Shown: positions 11,167 through 23,400 of the stretch, in pieces
How positions within the stretch are numbered: the first letter of the stretch is position 1
Layout: every line of letters starts with the position of its first letter
DNA from: Nelumbo lutea
Taxonomy: Eukaryota; Streptophyta; Magnoliopsida; Proteales; Nelumbonaceae
Direction of reading: 5' to 3'
DNA: 64,000 bases
Assembly: GCA_022828595.1 (NCBI GenBank)
Contig: JAKGHH010000001.1
Coordinates: 74,210,401 to 74,274,400, forward strand
Notes under the pieces: generated by a model
The model's database searches: none
The model's input: the letters and a program-made list of their open reading frames with translations, nothing else
Told to the model about the DNA's origin: nothing
Program-made: the position numbers and the translations under genes

Positions 11167-11375
11167 ATGGACTTCGTGCTTGCAGTATCCCCTCTTTTGA
11201 GATATGACATCTGGTTCACATAATCAAGAAACCAACCATTCGCCTTCCATTCTGTCACGATCGATATCATTATTTAAGTGAAATATTTTTCCTTAAATAG
11301 CTCATAGTGCATGCTTTTAAATTTATTCTGCAATTCTTCTTTGTGAAGCTTAACCACCTTGGCAATTTCCTCCTA

Positions 11376-11602
11376 TAGGGCTGTTCATAACAACACCCAA
11401 ACCAATCAATCCGGTCCAATTCAATCCGAGTTGGTTGGTTTTCTTTACTATCAATCAGTTTCGGGTTATAAAAGAGCATAAACTGATGGTTCAGTTCGGT
11501 TTCGGTTTTCATGTATGAAAACTGAAATCAAATCGACCCAAACCAACTTAGATATATATTATATATATTTCAGTTTTAATATATATTTCAGATATATATT
11601 TG

Positions 11603-11691
<89 letters not shown>

Positions 11692-11887
11692 CTTCTTAGA
11701 CTTGAATCTTTTATCGTTCACACCGAGAGAATCATTCACAAAATCGACCCAAACCGACTCAAACCGATCAAGTCAATTTTACTTAGTACAGGGTCGGTTT
11801 CGGTTTCATTTCTAAGTAAACCAACCAGGTCAGATCGGTTGGAAAAACGCCAGTAAATCGACCCAACCCGACCCGTGAACAGTCCTA
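11376..11887. mobile_element. hAT-type miniature element A
   Basis: The ends are TAGGGCTGTTCA and, inverted, TGAACAGTCCTA. The flanks are TCCTCCTA (11368-11375) and TCCTCCAA (11888-11895), a 7-of-8 match; 8-bp duplications mark hAT elements. The interior is rich in GGTCGGTTTCGGTTT-like sub-repeats in both directions. No transposase is encoded. Confidence 0.8.
11606..11689. repeat. (AT)42 microsatellite
   Basis: An uninterrupted dinucleotide tract of 84 bases inside hAT element A. It produces spurious Tyr-Ile open frames on both strands. Confidence 0.95.
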
Positions 11888-12135
11888 TCCTCCAATTTTG
11901 ATATTATACTTGACATCGGTGCGCTATATATAAACTCGGTTTCCTCCCATCTCTCTTTGAACAGACTAGAGAGGTCGAACCCCCAGTATAACTAGGCAAT
12001 TCGGATTCTAGTTGCCTCTACACCTCCTCTAGCTCTAACTTAGTTTCCAACATTGATGCATTGGATTCAAGTATTTGACATTGTCATTATCCTTGACACC
12101 GTAGAACTAGTCATTTTCAATGTAGAATCTAAGCC

Positions 12136-12859
12136 TATGGCTGTTCATGGGTCGGGATTGGGTCGATTTACTGTTGTTTTTTCAACCAACCCGACCTAGT
12201 CGGGTTACCTAAAATTGAAACCGAAACCGACCCTGTGTTAAGCAAAACCGACCTGATCGGTTTAAGTCGGTTTGGGTCAGTTTCAGCTCTACGTAGTGGT
12301 GACTCAATTGATGTTCATTTCTGGCTCTACATTCCCAAAGGAAACTGGCATTTCCTTAATGTCTTGTGGCCCATCTATGGATCCAAATTTTGTGGAGGGA
12401 GCAAAGTTTGAGAGTACTATTTGTTGGAGTAAGATTTCAATCTGCAGAAAACTATATAATGGATGGATCAAACTATCAAAGCTGGCCAGATCCAACAAAA
12501 GCTAAGAAGATGCTCTCTGATACTGTAGATAAGTAGTGGTGAAATACTATAATTTAAGGCAAACATTTATTCATGTACTCTTTTTTTATTCACTGATGGA
12601 GTGATGAGTCTTGGGTCATCTTTAATGTTTACAACATACCTCCTAATGAACTTGGTAGTGAAGAACTAAGTAGGTTATACTAACTAGGAACTAACTACTA
12701 AGTCGGTTTGGGTCGGGTTGGTTTCGGTTTTCGTGTGATCGATTTATGATTTTTTATAACCCGAAACCAACCGGTGCTGAAGAAAACCTGGCTGACTCGA
12801 GTTGGGTCAGACCAAGTTGGTCGGTTTGGTCGGGTTGGGTCTTCTTATGAACAGCCCTA
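12136..12859. mobile_element. hAT-type miniature element B
   Basis: The ends are TATGGCTGTTCA and TGAACAGCCCTA (inverted). It is flanked by an exact 8-bp duplication, TCTAAGCC, at 12128-12135 and 12860-12867. It carries the same GGTCGGTTT sub-terminal repeats as element A, so the two belong to one family. The middle (12290-12690) is different sequence with no recognisable coding. Confidence 0.88.
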
Positions 12860-12867
12860 TCTAAGCC

Positions 12868-13819
12868 CATGTTTGCTTGAATTCTCATTTTTTATTTAGA
12901 AACATTAAAATGAATAAGAATGGATAAAAATAGGTAGAATGAATCAAAAGTTTTTTCTTAAATAATAATTTTTTTTTCAGACTGACAAGTGTCATATAAT
13001 ATATTGCTCATTTTATTCTACAAAAAAATATTATGTGTCAATAGTCATAAATTGTCGGCCTAGGTCTTCAAAACCATTAGCATAGATGTTTATTGGTGGA
13101 TGGCTGATGGCCAATATTCATTGGCATAAGTTTCCATGGCAGTCCACCAATAAACATTTATAGCCACAATTTTGTAGAGTTTATTTAAAGAGTGAAAATG
13201 AGCAAGATGGGACATGATTATTTTTCATGTTGCAAGCTAGCTCAATTTTTGTGCAATAAGTTGGTTTTTCATTATAAAAGAATGAGGCCCATGGCAAGAC
13301 TTTTGTAACCAAACACTTTAATGTTATTCATTATTGTGCATTTTTTGCTTATGAGAAAAAAAAATTAAAAGAATGAGGACCAAAGTAGTGAACCAAACAT
13401 CGCTTAATGTGCTTGAATCCTTTCTTGAGCCAATGATTCTCCATGATTTTCAGAATTGATATTTTGGTCATAGGGTTTGTGTCCAAAAGACGGGAGAGGA
13501 AATGAATAAGCTTAGGGGTGAACTAGCGAGAGCACTAGAACTTGCCCTTTATAAATCTTCTTGTACGTGGCTATGATGTTCTTATCATGGAAGGGAAGAT
13601 AACCAGCCATCAAAACAAACAAAACCACTTCACAACACCAAATATCCATCATAGAGGTATTTTCAAGTTAGTAGGTTTTAAGAGAAAAAGGGAAAGAAAA
13701 AAGAAAAATAGAGAAGCTTTAGTGGGGTATTTTGGTAATTTAATGCTTATATCATCTGACTTAACGGTCGAGGGGGTTTTTGTCTAATGGCTAAAGTTCA
13801 GGGGGCCTTTGTCACAAAA
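12868..13819. other. No gene seen
   Basis: AT-rich spacer. Short open frames show no recognisable domain. There is a partial inverted match around 13075-13165 (CCAATATTCATTGGC and similar), but I could not define an element. Confidence 0.4.
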
Positions 13820-13880
13820 AAAGTACAGGGGGGACTTTGTATCTAGCGCCATAGTACAAGGGGGTCTTTGTAATTTACCC
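13820..13880. repeat. Second copy of the 60-bp repeat
   Basis: Matches 2191-2251, again ending in TTTGTAATTTACCC. A third degenerate sub-repeat lies just upstream (13797-13815). Confidence 0.5.
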
Positions 13881-15019
13881 ATGGGGAGATGTTCCCCACT
13901 ATGGCTATAAGGTCAGTGTGAGGAGTGCTTTGTCAGGAGCATATGCCAATTTTGATTCTCCACCCTCAATCTCAACAAAATTTTTGTGGACTAACTGTTA
14001 GGTCCTCTGGTCTCTGACCTCATTAAAAGAATAATTATTTTTTCTAAGATTTTGGTAGACATCCCTACGTATAGGTAATTACTCCTTTTTTTTACCTTGT
14101 AATTTGTTGCTTATCTATACTCAACCTTTAATTGAACTTACCAATTTATTTGCAAGGTTCAAAATATTGCAACATATTGATCCATATTGTACTTAATGGG
14201 TCGTGTAATTAAAAAAAATGCAAATGTGTCGATATTTTAAACTAATAAACCATGACCATTAGACCAAGGTTTTAAAAACCGACCCAAAAATGAGTGACCA
14301 AGAAAGAAAGAAAGGAGAGAAAGGAAAGAAAGAAAAAGAAAGGAGAGAAAGGAAAAGAAATAAAGGAGAGGAGGGAAGGAGGAGGAGGATCTGACATTCA
14401 GCGATGATGGTGATGATGACGGAGATGGCGGTGACAGTAAAAGTGCAGCAACAAGTAGATGTCCATTCTTCTCTCTCGTCTCAGATATGAGATCTGAGAT
14501 CCCTCCACTCCAATCTTTTTTCTAGTCTCTCTCTCTCTCTCTGGATCTTGGTGATCTCTGAATTCTGATACGAGAGTCTCTCTCCATGGTTTAACCTTAT
14601 TTTCGTTATTAAATGAAGAACCATTGTTTGGGTCGAATGGGTCAACAGTTTGACTGCCTGGGTCAGTAGTTCTTTGACCAAATCAACAATTTTTTGCCCA
14701 AAAACAGGTCAAGGGTAGAATGGAACCGATTACCTAGACAATCTCTGGGTAATGGATGGAACTCTGAAAATGTTGCTTTTTTTAATGGATGGAGGTTGAA
14801 GGTAGAGGACGAAATCTCATTTCTTTGGCTGTATCCTTCTTTAAGCTTTAAAACCCCTAAATTGGTCAGAACCTTACGCCCCCATTACACTGATTACAGT
14901 ACTCATCTCTGCACCGTCATCGTTGCGCTCTTCCTCCTTTCAGTCTCAGTTCTCTAAAGTAGAAGCTTTGATCGATGGTCCCAGGTACACCCATTCTCCT
15001 CTTCAAGACTAGGGTTAGG
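13881..15019. other. Spacer with purine-rich and (CT) low-complexity tracts
   Basis: Contains a GAAAGGA-type purine run at about 14300-14390 and a CT run near 14525-14542. I see no gene before the remnant that begins near 15020. Confidence 0.4.
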
Positions 15020-15440
15020 ATTTCCTCCTATTCCAAATCTAGATTTTTCACAAGATTCCTCCAGCAACCTTGATGAACTCGTTGCCAATCCGTTACCAAA
15101 AGATGTAGACGGCAATGGAGCTAATAACAGAAATGACGATCAGATCTATGAACTAGATGATGTGGAAGAAGAGAGTGAGAAGTGTAAGGTTTTGAATGAA
15201 GGGGGTTCTGATTTCTGAGAGGAGTGGATTAAAAGGAATCAGAGTCTGAGGGTGCAGATTGGAATAGAAACAAGAGGTTTGGTTACTACTGGCATCATGT
15301 TCAAGGAGTGACGAGGTGGGCGTTTGATAGGTGTTCGATTGCTGAACAGTGGGACGATTATTCTTATTCTAGTTTTGGTTTGGATTCCAAGGATCAAAGT
15401 AAGATTATGTTTGCTTCCGAGTTCGGACATTCAACCTTTG
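15020..15440 (+). pseudogene. Unrecognised protein-coding gene remnant
   Basis: About 60 codons are open from near 15045, reading SSNLDELVANPLPKDVDG, an acidic stretch ELDDVEEESEKC, then a stop (about 15218) and EEWIKRNQ. After a one-base frame change near 15260, a second open stretch reads NKRFGYYWHHVQGVTRWAF, then QWDDYSYSSFGLDSKDQSK and FASEFGHSTFG. The acidic, Ser-rich composition and the Trp/Tyr-rich core look like real protein rather than chance. I do not recognise the family. The stop and frameshift mark it as broken, unless an unusual intron lies between the parts. Confidence 0.55.
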
Positions 15441-17323
15441 GATGGATGAGGACATCCAAGCTCAGTTTGGAATGAATGTAAATACAAATATATAGAATGC
15501 AAAACCTTATATTTTATATGTATTTATGTTGTATATATTTGCATTTGTACTCTTTCCAAACTGAGCCTTAGGGTAAATTGAATAAAATTAACAGAATTGA
15601 AGACGCATTGATGTTGATAACAGAGGGATAAACTTACGCAGAGAGTAATGTGGAATGAGCTTAAGACGATTCCCTTTGGTGAAAGAAAACCATTGGGAGG
15701 AGAAGCCCCATGATCATGAAGTGGTGGGAAGAGTAATTTATTATTATTTATCAATTACTTTAACGTCATTTCTTAAAACTTTATAATTTTTATTATTTTA
15801 TAATAATTTCTTAATCATTTTCATTTATTGTTATTTAAATAAAAATTTTAGGGCTTTCTCAATTTTTTTTTTACTTTTCAAAAACCAGACTTTAGATTTA
15901 CCAAACGCCACCTGAAATCCGCATACTTCCATTTTAATTCAACAAGCAATGACCCCCGTACAATGGTTTGAGAGAGAGAGATAGAGAGAGGGAAAAAAAA
16001 GCAATACAACTCAAGGCAAATGAATCCGGCGCTAGGCATCAATAAAGTAGCAAGTCCAGAGGGTCCTCATCTGGGCAACAGTTGGAATTGGAGATGGCAC
16101 ATCTGAGTCCGCGTTCTGTGCACCCATGGATGCATTAGACGCGTGAACCCACAAATGGCAAAACGATACGTCGACCAGGCCAAACGCGCGTTTTGAGCGT
16201 TAACGTGGCCTGGCCAGTACAATCAGACGATTCACGCGTCCATGAACCAGTTCGTGTCCGGTCTAGAACACAGACAAAAATGGCCTTTCTTCGATTTTGT
16301 TTCCCCTGGGGAGCTTCTCCTTCCACCGAACCCTATCCATACACAGAACGCGTACTCGGCACATCTGGCTCTAATCAGGGAGCAGCATGTCCAAATTTAT
16401 ACCAACTTAGTAAGTGGTCTCATGCATGAGGAAGCTCCTACTACAGATTTCTTGTTAACACCCCGATATTTAAAGCCTAACGATGACTTAAAACTCAGTG
16501 GCCAGCAACGCTTGAGAAAAGACAGATAATAATCCCAAAAATCATCACCAGAAAGGCCTGAGCTAAATTTCTCCAAATGACAGAAATAAGTAATCTAGCC
16601 AAGTTACAGGTCTACAACTACCCATTTAGCAGGATGTATATAAAAACCGTCCCATGAGACGTGATTCAATGACAAAGTAAATAGAGTGATGATAAGATAG
16701 ACGCCTACCGAGAAACCAGCTACTATATCTTTCTCAAAATGGTTTCAAGACCGATAAGATAAGAGGATGACAGACATGTTGAATTTTCAAGAAAATGAAT
16801 GACAAACACAACGAAGGGTTCTAAATTCTAATCATGATAGTGTTCCCATCCAATCACCACAATATTAAGTAATAGAGTGCTGAGCGCTCACGAAAAGTAC
16901 CAACACCTTAGCGGTAAAAGCATAGAAGATTCAAAACGAAAGAAAAGCAGCCCATCTATAATGACCTAGAATAAGGAGAGTTTAGGGAGGTAAATGGAAA
17001 TAGACAGCAAAGAATAGATGGAACATACATTCCGCATAGGAATTGTCCAAGGAACGGCAGGGATAAATAACCATAAACCATCTTTTTGAGTATCAATCAA
17101 TACAACTTGTAAGCAGCAAATACAGAATTACATGAGGGGATCAAACTTACAAATATGGAAACTGTGCCAATATGTCAAAGCTTACAACAGATAGATCTAT
17201 AAATAAAAAAGAGGTAATACTTGGAGTCTTCATATGGTACTCTGCCTTCCCTGTATAGTCAACACAGTTGAGGTCTGCCAGAAGCAATAAGAAATGCAGT
17301 TAGAACAATGTTGCTAAACTTAT
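15441..17323. other. CNOT9 3' flank; no other gene seen
   Basis: The stretch up to 17323 should include the CNOT9 3' untranslated region, since that gene reads leftward and stops at 17324. Its length cannot be fixed from sequence. The part at 16020-16340 is more GC-rich with short open frames, but I see no domain. Confidence 0.4.
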
Positions 17324-17434
17324 CTAATTTCCTAGCATATGTTCCAGTCCTCCAGTTTGATATGCTGCAGTCCGGTTTCCTCCTGCCACATTATTAATCA
17401 GTTGTTGCAGCCAACGCTTTGTTGTTGGATCTTC
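17324..17434 (-). CDS. CNOT9: CNOT9 last coding exon
   Basis: 111 bp ending in TAG. Encodes [19 protein letters not shown], then a family-variable tail of about 17 residues ending LGN. Acceptor CCATACAG. Confidence 0.93.
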   Translation of the reverse strand, partial: EDPTTKRWLQQLINNVAGGNRTAAYQTGGLEHMLGN

Positions 17435-20400
17435 CTGTATGGAAATAGAGAACATGAAATAAGTTCAAAAATAAACATGGCAGGCTATGAATTTGTCTAG
17501 TAGTATTGGTACTACAATAATATTAGATCTGAGAAGATAATAGAAGATTCTGTTCTTATGTGCCAACTCTAGAGAGTTGCCAGGCTATTCTGTTCAATTC
17601 TCTCAGGGTTATTAGATACTTTTTAAGTCCTTTCCCCAACCTCTCCACATTTAGTTTTCTATATACAGTAGCAAGAACCAAATACTGCACGAAGATTAGA
17701 AGTCATGGGGGACTTTAATTTTATGATCACAAAAAGTGCACTTCATAGAAGGTATCTGTGATACAGGATTACTCTGAAGGAATTATATGAATTATGTATC
17801 TGGAAAGAACAGACTGGCTAGAACAATAAAGGATCAAAACAACCTGGGACTGGAAGACACAGTAATGGGTGGTAACATACACTGAGGAACTTCATAATAT
17901 GAAATCCCATAAACTGATCAATTCAAAAGATACTAAATCACTGAATTTTAGAAGTAACCAAACAGGGATTTTATGGGCTCTAGGTGGATCCCATTGCCTT
18001 GGAGAAATGGAATTCTGACTAAAGTTTGCCAAGGAATCAACTGATAGTAAGCTTTGCCCAGTTTGGTTCAAGTATGCAACTCTAGGTTTGGCCAAAAGTC
18101 GTCGAGATAAATTTAGGAGTTTGGAGGCCTAAATCGAGCCTAGGCCATGATATCGCAGTTAGGCCCAACTACCTGGAAATGGAAAGGACAGACAAATCAT
18201 TTGCAATCCAAGATTTTTATATGTAACAAACCAGAAAGATACCCAACAAGATGATCAAATGACTTAAAAAGACCTGGTAGGAAGCTGGAAAATTGCCAAG
18301 AATGATAGAAGCAAGAAGCAGTTACATATTTCTCATGTAATACTTACACGAAGACAACTACTGAAGGTTGCATCTCTTAGCATTTCAGGCAGACAATTTC
18401 TTAATGCTTCACAAGCTCTGTAACATGAAAACCCAATAGCAGAATCGCATTACTAAATGCTACATATAAACATAAAGGAAAACTGCTAACAAGGAGCAGA
18501 GGAAAAGGAAAGGAAAGAAAAACCAGAAAGGTTGGCATTGATAAATTAGAATTTGTATCTCAAATGATTTGATTAACAAACCTTGGGTTATCAGATAGTC
18601 TAAGGTAACACCGAATGATATGCTTTAGTAGCCGAGATGAGGGTTGTTCAGCAAGTGAGTTAACCATGGATCCCAACACACGGCCTACAGCAAAAAACCT
18701 CTCTGCTGTAGCACAAATATAACGCAGCCCCACATCATCCAACAGTATTTTTTGAACAATAAATGTAGCCACCTGCTTTGGCAAACAAATTAACAAAAGC
18801 TTCCATGGAAATAGCACATGTATAGATCCAAGCTAGCCCTATCTCACAAAACCAAAGGAATATGATACATAAGAAATGATAACAGAGGATGCAACTGACA
18901 AGTGATGGTTTGCTGAAGCTCATGAATTGAACTTTAAACCCTACCTGCCCTGCCCCGCCCAGTTCCCCCCTCCAAAGGTCAATCCTGCCTTCCCACTCGC
19001 AATGAATAATATTTAAATACGATAAATCTCTTTGTATAAGATAGAATTTACAGAGTTAGGAGACATGCAGTACGTGTATGTCATGAAGAGCTTTTTCTGT
19101 GAGAAATAATTATACTATTTTTTCTAGGCAAATAGACTGCACAATGGGGGTTGAATTATTTTGATAGGCAACTTTTCTAAAACCATTAGATGGTTTTGAA
19201 GACTTCAAGGGTTCGAGGCAGTATACATCTTGAATGGTCCCTAACAAATAAGAAAAATAATTAAAAGAAACTAATATTTTAACTCAAACTGAATAATTTA
19301 GTTTACTATTGTTTGTTTCATTGTTATAATCTTAGATAGTGTAGCCAAAAGCAATCAAAGCCTTTCTGAATCTGTCAAACCATGCTCCGTGAGATTGTTT
19401 CAAGCCATAAAGTGACTTCTTAAGCCTGCATACCTTTCCCTTTTCAGTATCATTGTAAAAGCCAGTAGGAAGATCTATATACACTTCCTCTTGCAGATCC
19501 CCATTTAGGAAAGCATTCTTCACATCAAATTGAAACAAGGGCCAAGAGTATGAGGCAACAAGAGAAAGAAGTATCCGAACAGAGGTCATCTTTGCAACTG
19601 GTGCAAAGGTCTCTAGGTAATCAATGCCATAGGTCTGTGTGTACCCTTTTGCAACAAGTCTTGCCTTGTACCTTTCTATACTTCCACCTGCCTTATATTT
19701 TACTGTGTAAACCCATTTGCATCCAACTGTCTCCTTGCCTTCTGATAGATCCACAATGTCCCATGTCTGATTCTTAATCAAAGCTGTCATCTCTTCCTGC
19801 ATAGCTGTCTTCCACTTAGGTTTAGAGAGAGCCTCACTAACACCCTTGGGTATAGACACTGAGTTAAGAGAGGAAAGAAAAACACGGTAGGAAGGAGAAA
19901 GTCCACTGTAGGATAAGTATTATGAAATACAATGAGCAGTACACTTTCTCTTCCCTTTTCTGAGAGCAATAGGGAGATCAAGGTTATCTGTAACAGGGTT
20001 AGTAGAATCAATGGGAACTGAAACAGTAGGGGGACCAAGAGGAATACCTGAATCCATGTCAGCCGAATCTGGAGTCTCCAAGGATGTGAGTTCCATTGTA
20101 GTGGAATCAACCTCCTTGTGAAGTCTCTGTCGTAAGTAATGCTGAGAAGCAGAACGCAAAGGAGGTGGCAAGGTAGGTGACACAGGGTGGTGGTCAAGCA
20201 TAGGAGTAGACAGGGACTGGAATTGGGAGAGGAATAGACTGCTGACTCACTTCCCCCAAACACTTCCCCTGAGAAGGATCTTTTGAGAAGAAGTATGTGG
20301 ATTCAAAAAATGTGACATCCATGGTAATAATACCGGCTCCCAGAGACTGGATCATAGCAGTAGTACCCTTTTTGATTCTCTACATATTCAAGAAAGACAC

Positions 20401-23400
20401 ACTTCTTTGCCTTGGGATCAAGCTTTGAGCGGTGAGGACCAAGGATATGTGCAAAGCAGACACACCCAAACACCCTGAGAGGAATATGAAACATCTCCCC
20501 CTGAGGAAAAAGGAGACTAAATGGGTGATGAATCCAAGTATACGAGAGGGCACCCTGTTAATCAGATATACTGCTATGAGATCTGCATCACCCCAAAACC
20601 GAATTGGAACTGTAGATGTGATCATCATGTTTCTTGCATCTCAACAATGTGTCTATTCTTCCTTTCTGCAACACCATTCTGCTGTGGACTGTAGGGACAA
20701 CTGCTATGATGGACAACACCATATTCCAACAAATATGAGGCAAGATGTCTTTCAAAATATTCCCTAGCATTGTCGGATTTGAACACCTTTATGAGGTAGT
20801 ATTTCTTGATATTCCTACTAATGTAGTAGATCCTAGAGGTAGTCTCCATTTTATCATATGATAGCGGGTAGTTCATGTATCACTTTGGCTAGCAACAGTA
20901 GGTATGCATTCACTAGGTAATTTTATCTTTCATTTGTTTGACGGAATGTTTCTTTTATAGGAGGGTTGCAAAAAAAAGTGTTGTGACCATGTGGTCTAAT
21001 CGAATCAAATCACTTTTTTTTATCAGAAACGATAACTTCCATTACAAATAATTTAAAACTGAAATACAGAAGTCATCCCTTACTAGAAAAGGTTGATTCA
21101 ATAAACAACAAACATTACAGCACTGCCCAGTAAAGCCTCTCCCTTACAGTCCCTTGTTTTGCTAGGGTGTCAGCAAAAACCGAATCAAATCACTTAGCAT
21201 GCACTCACATGGTGATTTGGTTTTAAATTTGAATATTAGCATGTTCATGGCTTATTGAAAGGTTAAAAGAAAGTGTTGTAACCATGTGAATTCATTGAAA
21301 TCAAATAATCCATTGAAGGTTCAAGAAAAAGCTAGAGGAAGGACAAAGGACATGGTTGATGTAGTTGACAGAGGAAATGGCTCCCAATACAAAAACGGCA
21401 AGATAGTTTTCTGTTCAATGTGCCACAGAATCAAATGATATGAACTTGGGAATTCTCATTACTAAAAAAGTCATACAGGAAAAGTCAATCACTTACTGTT
21501 TTCGAAAGTTCACTACCCATCTCCATCGTGCGCAAACACAAGGGAATTATTTCAGTTGAGAGAAGAAAGCTGATAACTTCTGTATCATCAACCTGCAAAA
21601 GAATGTTTCAAATTTAAATTCATTAATAAAAGATTATCTTGGGGGTAGAAGTCCCATAAATAATGAAAAATGAATTATAATTAGTAGAAATTAAAACTAA
21701 TCTTATGGGCATTACAGAACCAAGTATATGTGGGTGGATGTGTTTGTCCCCAGCATGCATGCATGAACCGTACAAGTAAAAAAATAGGAGCGGCTATCTT
21801 ATGGTGTGTGTGGGAAGAAGAGCAGCTATCTCCATCAAGGTGGCACATTGAGTCAGAACCATGGAGCTTTTTCACTTCCTATACAACTAATCACATCATA
21901 AGAAGTTGGAGACATAGTTTTCAAGTTGCCAAGTCGACAAGGGGCGCTTTGTCACCTAGTCACCTAGGTGTCACCTAGGCAAGGGATTTTTTTAAGCAAA
22001 AAACATATTTCTTATGTTTCCTTAATCATCCATAATTTTCATAAGATAAGTGTTTGTCCCCTCATGTTTTTTTTGATAATTAACTTTCATTTATCATTAG
22101 AATCAAAGGATTACATCTGTTACAAGCATCACAGTGTAAGGCACGATTTGCAGCCTCACTCTTCAACAAAAAAATATTGCAGATTTACAAATGGACCCAG
22201 TACATCTGATCCCTAGTTACCCCCTGCTTATCTAGAGAATCAGCCAATTCATTGGCCTCCCTTTGTTGTGTGGGCCATTTGAACTTCTTCATTTCATTTC
22301 TGTAACACCAAATCACTGAATCTAGGTTCTTTAGCCAACTTCTTTATTTCATCTTTTGCAATCTGAATGCCTTGTAGGGCTGCATATAGTTCTGCCTTTA
22401 AAGAGTCTCCATGTCCCATTGGTCCTGAGAAGATGGCTCTAAAATTTCCTTCCTTGTCTCTTACAGCCCCTCCTATGCCAGATGGACTTGGGTTGCCTTG
22501 GCTGCTCCCATCAAAGTTTAGTTTCAGTCAATCTTCAATGGGAAGATTCCAAACTGACCCTGCTTTAATTTTTTGTACTGCACCAAAGGCTATGAAGCTC
22601 CAATTCCTCCAGATATCATCAAAGGAGAAATATTTGAAGAGGTCCAATGTTCGCAACCAATGTATAATCCTGGTCATAACACACTCCATAATTTGTTGTT
22701 TACTTCTTTCCTTCTCTTTGAAGATTCTTGCATTTCTTTCTTCCCATAATGTCCAGATCACTGCTGCTCTAGTGCATCTCCACAATATTCTTCCCCTTCT
22801 CTTCAGAAATCCAAAGGTTTATGAATCAAAACAACATTTTAATCTCTGTTGGCATATTCCACCTACACCCAAAACAAGGAGAAAACCAATTCCAGATTTC
22901 TTAGAAAATGAGCAAGAGATTAGTAGATGAAAGCAAGATTCACCGTCGGATTTACATAGAGAGCACCGATTTGGGGAAATACATAGACAAGGTCTTTTCT
23001 TTTGTAATGAATCCAGAGTGTTAATTCTCCCAAGAGACACTTCCCAACAAAAAGCCTTAATTTTAGGGGGAATCGGCTGAACCCGAATTTCTTTCCAAGA
23101 AAAGGACAAAGAGGAGGGGGCCTGACAAAGAGCTTTAGAAAAGGATGCACATGAAAAGAGGCCTTTAGGACTTAGGCACCAAAGTCGTCTATCAGGATTA
23201 GAAGGCTCTAAGCAAACTTTATCAAGGAAAAGGAGAAGCTCTGATAAATGATTAGCCTCCTCATCCCTCAACCCCCCCGATCGGACTGATACAGTCCGAT
23301 CGGACTAGACCCCGACCAGGCCGGTTTGATCTGGTCGAACCAGACCGGACCAGTTCAGCCAGATGGTGGATTGACTTGGGTCAGATCATATCAGGTTTGT

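Noticed and set aside
11515..11856. Open frames on both strands with long Tyr-Ile runs
   Set aside because: Translation of the (AT)42 tract within a miniature element.
13542..13787. 81-codon plus-strand frame, possible small gene
   Set aside because: Low-complexity Lys/Arg region running into a repeat; no domain or splice signals.
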